Assembly: GCF_014197535.1 (NCBI RefSeq)
Contig: NZ_JACIFV010000003.1
Span: 342,091 to 406,090, forward strand
Direction: 5' to 3'
Source of the DNA: Rhizobium aethiopicum
GTDB lineage: Bacteria; Pseudomonadota; Alphaproteobacteria; Rhizobiales; Rhizobiaceae
DNA: 64,000 bases
Part shown: positions 20,455 to 27,758 of the stretch, piece by piece
Layout of the letters: each line of letters begins with the position of its first letter
Position numbering within the stretch: position 1 is the stretch's first letter
The notes under the pieces: generated by a model
What the model saw: only the letters and a program-made list of their open reading frames with translations
What the model was told of the DNA's origin: nothing
Database searches by the model: none
Translations under genes and position numbers: made by a program

Positions 20455-21202
20455 GCGGATGAAGCAGGGTTTGCAGGATTTCGGTCTCGATTGCCTGGGC
20501 CGCGGGTGAACCGAGATCGGCGATGCTTCTCGGGCGGGGCAGGGGAACGCGGAATTCGCGGATGACACGGGCCGGACGGGCAGACAGCACGTAGATCCGG
20601 TCGGAGAGGAAAACGGCCTCGCGAACATCGTGGGTGATCAGCAGCGCCGTCCAGCGATGTTCGGTCCACATGCCTTGCAGCCACTCCTGGATCTGCGTGC
20701 GGGTCAGCGCATCGAGAGCGCCGAAAGGCTCGTCGAGCAGCAGCATGTCCTGCTTCTGGATGACGGTGCGCAGCAGCGCAGCACGTTGGCGCATGCCGCC
20801 GGAAAGAAAGGCGGGGTAGTGATGCTCGAAGCCGGCGAGGCCGAACCGCTCGAAAAGGGGCGCGACAGCGGCGCGGGCCGCCCGACGGCCCATGCCCTTC
20901 ACTTCCAGGCCGAGCGCGGCATTGTCGATGATCCGGCGCCAGGGCATCAGCGCATCACGTTGCGGCATGAAGGCAAAGGAATGCGGCGTCTGTTCCAGCG
21001 CTGCACCGTTGAAAAGCATGGCGCCGGAATCCGGCCGCAGCGCCTGTGTCAGCAGTCTCAGCACGGTCGATTTTCCGGAGCCGGATGGGCCGACGATCGA
21101 TACGAACTCGCCGTTTGCGACGGTGAGTGAAATGTCGCTCAGAACCTTCATGCCTTCGAAGGACTTCGAGATGTTGCGCAGCTCAAGCATCTGACCGGTC
21201 AT
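20390..21202 (-). CDS. thiZ: Thiamin-precursor ABC transporter ATP-binding protein
   Basis: A 270-residue ATPase with Walker A GPSGSGKST at 38-46, signature LSGGMRQRAAL, Walker B LLLDEPFGALD and switch His in ITHDVREA, typical of the nitrate/sulfonate/thiamin-precursor (SsuB/ThiZ) group. The start at 21202 overlaps the permease stop as ATGA. The last about 20 residues (EQDDFRPAGLKSESCSNLKS) and the stop are encoded by the palindromic repeat at 20345-20454 and are not part of the ATPase fold. A longer in-frame extension upstream overlaps thiX and is rejected. Confidence 0.92.
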   Translation of the reverse strand: MTGQMLELRNISKSFEGMKVLSDISLTVANGEFVSIVGPSGSGKSTVLRLLTQALRPDSGAMLFNGAALEQTPHSFAFMPQRDALMPWRRIIDNAALGLEVKGMGRRAARAAVAPLFERFGLAGFEHHYPAFLSGGMRQRAALLRTVIQKQDMLLLDEPFGALDALTRTQIQEWLQGMWTEHRWTALLITHDVREAVFLSDRIYVLSARPARVIREFRVPLPRPRSIADLGSPAAQAIETEILQTLLHPQEQDDFRPAGLKSESCSNLKS

Positions 21203-22005
21203 CGGCGCCGCTCCTGGGATGGCTGCCAGGGCATGACGAAATGCTGGATAACCAGCGTCAGCGCAAAGAGGCAGAGCGTCAACAGAGCGCTGACGATCAC
21301 GGCGGCGAGCACGAGATCGGAACGGAAATTGTTCTTGGCGTTGAGGATGTAGATGCCGAGGCCGCTTGCTGCGCCGGCATATTCGGCAAAGATTGCGCCG
21401 ACGACGGCATAGGTGATCGAGATTCGGAGGCCGGCGAAGAAATAGGGCAGCGACGAGGGAAACCGCGCCAGGCGGAAAATGCGCCAGCGGCTCGCCTTCA
21501 TCGAATTCAAGAGCTCGGCAATGTCGCGATCGGTCGCCTCGTAACCCTGAAGCAGGGCGACGAGCAGCGGGAAGAAGGTGACGAGCGCCACCAGCAATAT
21601 CTTGGGCACGAGGCCGAAACCGAACCAGAGAACGACGAGGGGTGCGATCGCCACCAGCGGCAAAGTCTGGCTGGCGATGAAGATCGGCAGCAGTGCCCGG
21701 CGCATGAAGGGCATGAAATCCATCAGGACCGAAGAGGCAAGGGCGAAGGCGAGCGACAGGGCGAAACCGCCGAGTGTGGCGCCGAGCGTAGGCCAGGTGT
21801 TTGATATCAGCCCCTCTCGGTTCAGCCAGCCCTGGACAAGGATGCGCGAAGGCGCCGGCAGAATGGACGGTTTGATGCCGGAAAGATCGACATAGAGTTC
21901 CCATGCCGCCAGAAAGGCAAAGCCTGCGAGCAAGGCTGGCATTGCCCGGTACACGGCGAGACAGAGCGTCGCAAAACGCGAATCCGATGGGCGTGGCGAA
22001 GTCAT
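21199..22005 (-). CDS. thiX: Thiamin-precursor ABC transporter permease
   Basis: A 268-residue permease with six hydrophobic segments and the EAA-type loop (DIAELLNSMKASRWRIFRLARFPSSLP), related to SsuC/TauC/ThiX. It is the first gene after the TPP riboswitch, which indicates uptake of a pyrimidine precursor of thiamin when TPP is low. No clear Shine-Dalgarno sequence precedes the ATG at 22005, so the start is approximate. The 170 bases between riboswitch and start show no other gene. Confidence 0.9.
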   Translation of the reverse strand: MTSPRPSDSRFATLCLAVYRAMPALLAGFAFLAAWELYVDLSGIKPSILPAPSRILVQGWLNREGLISNTWPTLGATLGGFALSLAFALASSVLMDFMPFMRRALLPIFIASQTLPLVAIAPLVVLWFGFGLVPKILLVALVTFFPLLVALLQGYEATDRDIAELLNSMKASRWRIFRLARFPSSLPYFFAGLRISITYAVVGAIFAEYAGAASGLGIYILNAKNNFRSDLVLAAVIVSALLTLCLFALTLVIQHFVMPWQPSQERRR

Positions 22006-22174
22006 CGGCGTTCGATTTCAGGCTTTCTTCGGGCCGTTCGCGCAAACCTGTCGAGGGCATCGGTCTCGATGCCCAGCCTGCCGCGATTGGGGGCGATTGC
22101 CTTGACGGCATCGATAGGGATGCCGGCGGAATTGCCGGATGTCGGGTAGAGTGACACTTGCGCGCCGGAATGCA

Positions 22175-22268
22175 TTTGGACCTCGCTCCGCTGGCATTAC
22201 CCAGATCAGCTTAGAAGGGTCCGGAAGCTTGCGCCTCGCATCTCAGCCCCGGCGACACGGAGCTCCCC
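22175..22268 (-). ncRNA. TPP riboswitch (THI element)
   Basis: Reading the minus strand from 22268: GGGGAGCTCCGTG, then GGGGCTGAGATGCGAGG, GACCC, and the nearly invariant CTGATCTGGGTAATGCCAGC followed by GGAGCGAGG. This is the THI-box consensus, with the CTGAGA and the GGGTAATGCCAGCG segments that bind thiamin pyrophosphate. It lies about 170 bases before thiX and should repress the thiXZY operon when TPP is plentiful. Confidence 0.95.
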
Positions 22269-22354
22269 TGTTATTTCGGCGAAAACTATCATCGGGGTTT
22301 TCTTGCCGCAACCGCAAAATTGCAAAGCCGTCCGGCAGGTCGGGACGGGGCGCA

Positions 22355-22394
22355 GATGAAAAAACACCCGGACGGAGGTCCTGTCCGGGTGTTT
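22355..22394 (-). terminator. Strong terminator of a leftward transcript
   Basis: AAAACACCCGGAC (22361-22373) pairs perfectly with GTCCGGGTGTTTT (22382-22394), a 13-bp stem with an 8-base loop. On the minus strand the stem is followed by a run of six T (complement of 22359-22364). The T-run is on the minus strand, so it terminates transcription arriving from the SoxR-type promoter at 22576-22606. Confidence 0.85.
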
Positions 22395-22569
22395 TCCGAG
22401 GTTCCGTACCTGCCGGGAACGGAACCCGAGCGCTCGCCTCTCGGCGGCTATATCGGCGAGGGCGATCGGTACGGGGGCGGACGAGCGCCGATGCCATCAT
22501 TCCAGCTTGTATCGGCCGGATACTCTCGCTGTCGCTTCTTCCTGCGCCTCGCGCTTTACGGCCGCGGGA
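22355..22569 (-). ncRNA. Predicted SoxR-activated small structured RNA
   Basis: A transcript of about 215 bases is bounded by a SoxR-type promoter (-10 TATAAC, complement of 22576-22581) and a strong intrinsic terminator. A second hairpin (GGTTCCGT ... ACGGAACC, complement of about 22401-22428) precedes the terminator. No frame with a good start and ribosome-binding site fits inside. The only ATG frame (from 22500 leftward) runs through the terminator without a stop and has no spaced ribosome-binding site. It is therefore called a candidate small RNA; a short unannotated peptide remains possible. Confidence 0.5.
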
Positions 22570-22575
22570 GCAGGG

Positions 22576-22606
22576 GTTATAAAACCTCAACTAATATTGA
22601 GGTCAA
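22576..22606 (-). promoter_or_regulatory. SoxR operator/promoter
   Basis: On the minus strand, -35 TTGACC (complement of 22601-22606) and -10 TATAAC (22576-22581) are separated by 19 bases, the long spacer typical of MerR-family-activated promoters. The spacer holds the dyad CCTCAA-CTAATA-TTGAGG (22585-22602), which closely matches the known SoxR operator CCTCAAGTTAACTTGAGG. It lies 11 bases from the soxR start codon on the opposite strand, so it could also autoregulate soxR. Confidence 0.85.
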
Positions 22607-22612
22607 TAGGCG

Positions 22613-23083
22613 ATGAATAGGATTTCTGCAGCGCCGCTCGGCAGGCTTCTGACGGTCGGCGAAGTGGCGCAACGCAGTGGCCTTGCCGTCTCGGCGCTGC
22701 ATTTCTATGAGGCCAAGGGGCTGATCTCGAGTATCCGCACGCGCGGCAACCAGCGGCGCTACGGACGCGATGTGCTTCGCCGGCTCGGCATCATCAAGGT
22801 GGCGCAACGTGTCGGCATTCCACTTTCGGAAATCCAATCGGCATTTGCCTCCCTGCCGCAGGGACGCACGCCGACGATTGCCGACTGGCAGACGCTGTCG
22901 GCGCGCTGGAAGGATGAACTCGACACGCGAATCAGACGGCTGAGCCTACTGCGAGACCGCCTGACCGGCTGCATCGGCTGCGGCTGCCTGTCGATCGAAA
23001 GCTGTCCGTTGCGCAATCCCTTCGATCGGCTCGGCGAGGAAGGGCCAGGCGCACGGCTGCTGGAAAGCGAAATCGAAGTGTGA
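22613..23083 (+). CDS. soxR: Redox-sensitive MerR-family regulator SoxR
   Basis: A 156-residue regulator with an N-terminal MerR winged helix ([22 protein letters not shown]), a dimerisation helix, and the [2Fe-2S] cluster motif at C120, C123, C125 and C131 (C-x2-C-x-C-x5-C), the same spacing as E. coli SoxR. It should activate a divergent target when the cluster is oxidised by redox-cycling compounds. Nothing resembling soxS is present; the divergent transcript is the predicted small RNA. Confidence 0.95.
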   Translation: MNRISAAPLGRLLTVGEVAQRSGLAVSALHFYEAKGLISSIRTRGNQRRYGRDVLRRLGIIKVAQRVGIPLSEIQSAFASLPQGRTPTIADWQTLSARWKDELDTRIRRLSLLRDRLTGCIGCGCLSIESCPLRNPFDRLGEEGPGARLLESEIEV

Positions 23084-23205
23084 GCTTTCATGAAAAGCTC
23101 TAACCTCTCTGGGAAAGATGATGCCTCCTTTCTTTCGGCCGGCGCGCTCATATGTTAAGGGCGAATGGCGCAACAGGCGGCTTTGTCCGCGAGGAGGACG
23201 GCTTC

Positions 23206-23976
23206 GTGTTCCATCCGAGACTATTCGAAAATCGCAATGTCATCGTGACTGGCGCCGGGCGGGGCATTGGCCTCGAAGTGGCCCGGCAGTTCCTAGACTG
23301 CGGTGCGAAGGTGATCGTCCATACCGGACGCAAGCCAGGACGCGACCTGCCGGATTTTCTGCTGACGGCTGAATCCGAAAGGCGGGCGCTGCTGCTGCAC
23401 GCCGATTTCACCGCCGCTGGCGGCGCTGCGCAATTTGCCGAAAATGCGCTCGCTTTCTTCGAGAAGGTGCATGTGCTCGTCAATAACGCCGGCACCATGC
23501 TCGGCCGTTTTCCTGCTGCCACACTGACCGACGCAGATTATGAGGCGATCGTGCGTTTGAACCAGACGTCGGTGGTGGCGCTGACGCGTGCGCTGCTGCC
23601 GGCCTTGAAGGCGGCGGAAGGTGCTGCCATCGTCAACACCGTTTCAATTTCCGCGCTGACCGGCGGCAGTCCCGGTTCTTCGATCTATTCCGCCGCGAAA
23701 GCCTTCGTTTCCACCTATTCCAAGGCGCTTGCCCGCGAGCTCGCGCCGGATGGCATCCGCGTCAATTGTGTCTCACCCGGAACGATCGAGACGGATTTCC
23801 ATGAGCGCTATTCCTCCCGCGAAAAGCTGGAGCAGACGAGAAAGTCTATTCCCTTGCAGCGGCTGGGCACAGCGGAGGACTGCGCTCCAGCCTATCTGTT
23901 CTTGGCGGCACCCTCCCTCTCCGGATACACTACCGGCCAGGTCCTCGAGATCAATGGCGGCCAGCTTATTTGCTGA
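23206..23976 (+). CDS. SDR family oxidoreductase
   Basis: A 256-residue classical short-chain dehydrogenase with TGAGRGIG at residues 15-22, NNAG at 93-96, Ser at 147 and Y161/K165. The GTG at 23206 is preceded by GAGGAGG (23191-23197), which decides the start; an in-frame ATG at 23152 lacks such a site. The substrate is unknown. Downstream of soxR in the same direction, it could be part of an oxidative-stress or quinone response, but this is inference only. Confidence 0.87.
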   Translation: MFHPRLFENRNVIVTGAGRGIGLEVARQFLDCGAKVIVHTGRKPGRDLPDFLLTAESERRALLLHADFTAAGGAAQFAENALAFFEKVHVLVNNAGTMLGRFPAATLTDADYEAIVRLNQTSVVALTRALLPALKAAEGAAIVNTVSISALTGGSPGSSIYSAAKAFVSTYSKALARELAPDGIRVNCVSPGTIETDFHERYSSREKLEQTRKSIPLQRLGTAEDCAPAYLFLAAPSLSGYTTGQVLEINGGQLIC

Positions 23977-24009
23977 TTTAGTTAGACCTTTTTTGACATT
24001 TCATCACTT

Positions 24010-24038
24010 TTGGCAAATTCGCGTGTGCGAATATGCTA
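24010..24038 (+). promoter_or_regulatory. Promoter with ArsR-type operator
   Basis: TTGGCA near 24010-24015 and TATGCT near 24032 have a spacing of 16 bases. The spacer contains the dyad ATTCGC-GTGT-GCGAAT (24017-24032), typical of ArsR-family operators. It lies about 45 bases before the ArsR-type gene and suggests autorepression. Confidence 0.5.
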
Positions 24039-24079
24039 TTGTGCTGATCTGCCTTTTCGCTCCCCTTCCGAGATGTCGA

Positions 24080-24421
24080 ATGCCATTGCCCAAGCCCGAA
24101 CCGGGAATGTCCGGTCAGGAACTGCACAAACTCGCTGGAAACGCTCGTGAGGCGAGCGATCTGCTGAAGGCGCTGGCGCACCAGACCCGACTTCTGATTC
24201 TTTGCATACTCGCGAATGAGGAGCGGACGGTCGGTGAAATCGAAAACATCCTCGGCATTCAGCAGGCAATGGTCTCGCAGCAGCTCGCGCGTTTGAGGCT
24301 CGAAGGCCTCGTCAATACGCGCCGTCAGGGCAGGCTGGTCTATTACCGTATCGGCAATACGAGCGTGCTTGCCTTCCTCGAATCGCTGTTCGATCTTTTT
24401 CCGGCTGCAGAAAACAATTAG
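24080..24421 (+). CDS. ArsR/SmtB-family transcriptional regulator
   Basis: A 113-residue winged-helix regulator. The helix-turn-helix VGEIENILGIQQAMVSQQLARLRLEGLV and wing TRRQGRLVYYRI are standard. Only one Cys (C42, LLILCILAN) is present and no metal-binding ELCV motif is seen, so it probably does not sense arsenic; some relatives sense reactive sulfur through Cys pairs, but the second Cys is missing here. The effector is unknown. A dyad upstream suggests self-regulation. Confidence 0.88.
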   Translation: MPLPKPEPGMSGQELHKLAGNAREASDLLKALAHQTRLLILCILANEERTVGEIENILGIQQAMVSQQLARLRLEGLVNTRRQGRLVYYRIGNTSVLAFLESLFDLFPAAENN

Positions 24422-24499
24422 TACCCGCCCTTGCGGAGCACGGTTGCTGCGTCGAAGATAGGCTGATCCGGATGATTTCGCGCCGGATCGGGAGACCGG

Positions 24500-25393
24500 A
24501 TGATCGACAAGCTGGAATTTTTCATTGCCCTTGCCAACGAAAAGCATTTCGGCCGCGCCGCCGAGGAGTGCGGGATCTCGCAGCCGACACTCTCGGCCGC
24601 CATCCGGCAGCTTGAAGATCAACTTGGCGTCATGCTGGTGCAGCGCGGCTCGCGGTTTCAGGGGCTGACGCCGGAGGGGCAGCGGGTGCTTGAATGGGCG
24701 CGGCGCATCGTCGGCGACGCCCGCACCATGCGCGAGGAGATGCGCGCGGCCCGCCGCGGCCTTTCCGGCCACATTCGCCTTGCCGCCATTCCGACGGCGC
24801 TCGCCATGCTTTCGCGCATCACCACGCCCTTTCAGGAACGGCATCCCGGCGTGACCTTCTCGATCGTCTCGCGTAATTCGCTGCAGGTGCTGAGCATGCT
24901 CGAAAATCTCGAAATCGATGCCGGCATCACCTATCTCGAAAACGAGCCGCTCGGCCGGGTCACCAGCGTTCCGCTCTACGCCGAGCGCTATCATCTGATT
25001 ACGGCTGCAGGCAGCCCGCTGTCCGATCGCGACAATGTGACCTGGAAGGAGGTCGGCGATCTTAGGCTTTGTCTATTGACCGCCGACATGCAGAACCGGC
25101 GCATCATCAACCGGCATCTGACGGAAGCCGGCGCCACGGTGCATCCGACGCTCGAATCCAATTCGATGATCGTGCTGTTCTCGCATGTCAGGACCGGGCG
25201 CTGGGCGAGCATCATGCCGCGCAACGTCGCGAAATCGTTCGGTTTTCCAGTGGAAATCCGGATGATTCCGATCGTCGAGCCTGAGGCGCATCATCTGGTC
25301 GGTCTTGTCGCGCCTTATCGCGAGCCCTTCACCCCGCTCGTCTCGGCACTGCTGCACGAAGCGAGAGTGCTCGTGCGGGACGAGGAACTCTGA
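24500..25393 (+). CDS. LysR-family regulator, probably of the formate dehydrogenase operon
   Basis: A 297-residue LysR regulator: N-terminal helix-turn-helix (FGRAAEECGISQPTLSAAIRQLEDQLG) and a C-terminal periplasmic-binding-like effector domain. It lies directly upstream of fdsG in the same direction, with 134 bases between, the position taken by FdsR-type regulators in other formate dehydrogenase clusters. It is likely to sense formate or a related metabolite; this is inferred from position. Confidence 0.9.
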   Translation: MIDKLEFFIALANEKHFGRAAEECGISQPTLSAAIRQLEDQLGVMLVQRGSRFQGLTPEGQRVLEWARRIVGDARTMREEMRAARRGLSGHIRLAAIPTALAMLSRITTPFQERHPGVTFSIVSRNSLQVLSMLENLEIDAGITYLENEPLGRVTSVPLYAERYHLITAAGSPLSDRDNVTWKEVGDLRLCLLTADMQNRRIINRHLTEAGATVHPTLESNSMIVLFSHVRTGRWASIMPRNVAKSFGFPVEIRMIPIVEPEAHHLVGLVAPYREPFTPLVSALLHEARVLVRDEEL

Positions 25394-25405
25394 TAGAAAA
25401 AACCT

Positions 25406-25432
25406 ATCAATCCACGAGATAGCTTTATTGAT
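25406..25432 (+). promoter_or_regulatory. Possible LysR binding dyad before fdsG
   Basis: ATCAAT (25406-25411) and ATTGAT (25427-25432) form a 6-bp inverted repeat with a 15-base gap, about 100 bases upstream of fdsG. Spacing and location would suit a LysR-type activator site. The evidence is only the dyad. Confidence 0.3.
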
Positions 25433-25527
25433 TGTCGTCGGCTTCCCTGAGATGGTGTCTCGACGATGGCGCCGGCTGGGGGAGGCCTGCCATCCCGAAA
25501 CGAGCGAGCCGCCGGGAGGGCTGCCTG

Positions 25528-26003
25528 ATGACCATTCATATCGCCGCAGGCGATATCGCAGCGCGTACGCGTACCATCGTCGCCGACCTTCGCTTCCTTG
25601 AAGGACCGCTGCTTCCCATTCTTCACGAGGTTCAGCGAGAATTCGGTTATGTGCCGCAGGAAGCCCTGCCTGTGATCGCGGAAGAACTGAACCTCTCGCG
25701 CGCCGAAGTGCACGGGGTGATGACATTCTATCACGATTATCGCGACCATCCCGCCGGCCGCCATGTGCTGAAGCTCTGTCGCGCCGAGGCCTGCCAGTCG
25801 ACGGGCGGCGACGCGCTGGCTGAACGCGTCAAGGCGCTGCTCGGTATCGATTTTCATCAGACGACGCTCGACGGCACCGTGACGCTGGAGCCGGTCTACT
25901 GTCTCGGCCTTTGTGCCTGCGCCCCGTCGGCGATGCTCGACGGCGAGGTTTATGGCCGGCTCGACGATCAGCTGGTCGCGGAACTCGTTGCGGAGACACG
26001 TCG

Positions 26004-26007
<4 letters not shown>
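25528..26007 (+). CDS. fdsG: NAD-dependent formate dehydrogenase gamma subunit
   Basis: A 159-residue thioredoxin-fold [2Fe-2S] protein of the NuoE type. The cluster ligands are C84, C89 (LCRAEAC), C125 and C129 (YCLGLC). It carries electrons within the soluble molybdenum formate dehydrogenase between the FdsA and FdsB subunits. The ATG at 25528 follows GGGAGGG; longer frames are rejected. The stop overlaps the fdsB ATG. Confidence 0.95.
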
Positions 26008-27560
<1,553 letters not shown>

Positions 27561-27579
27561 TGGTTTTTTATTCGAAGTT

Positions 27580-27716
27580 GCCCCTCACCCTAACCCGCTC
27601 CTCGCCTGCGGGGAGAGGGGACGTGCCACGAGGGCGCGTATCGAGTGAAGGTGGTGCGGCATACCCCTTCGCCCCGCTTGCGGGGAGAAGGTGCCGGCAG
27701 GCGGATGAGCGGCATG
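27580..27716 (+). repeat. Dispersed palindromic repeat between fdsB and fdsA
   Basis: This stretch contains CCCCTCACCCTAACCCGCTC, an inverted pair around GCCTGCGGGGAGAGGGGACG and a second arm CGCTTGCGGGGAGAAGGTGCC ending in GGCAGGCGGATGAGCGGC. It has the layout of the common rhizobial BIME-like intergenic repeat. It occupies most of the 198 bases between fdsB and fdsA. A short related hairpin (CTTCTCCCCTCGGGGAGAAG) lies at about 30678-30697, just before fdhD. Confidence 0.7.
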
Positions 27717-27758
27717 CCTCAAGGCGCCCGATACTGAAATCTAGCGGAGGTGCAATCC

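Noticed and set aside
20390..22111. Extended 573-codon version of the thiZ frame
   Set aside because: The extra N-terminal part overlaps thiX in another frame; the ATG at 21202 overlaps the thiX stop and begins the conserved ATPase sequence.
22243..22590. A 115-codon minus-strand frame across the SoxR promoter and terminator
   Set aside because: Its first codon lies within the promoter and it reads through the strong terminator, with no ribosome-binding site; a structured RNA is a better explanation.
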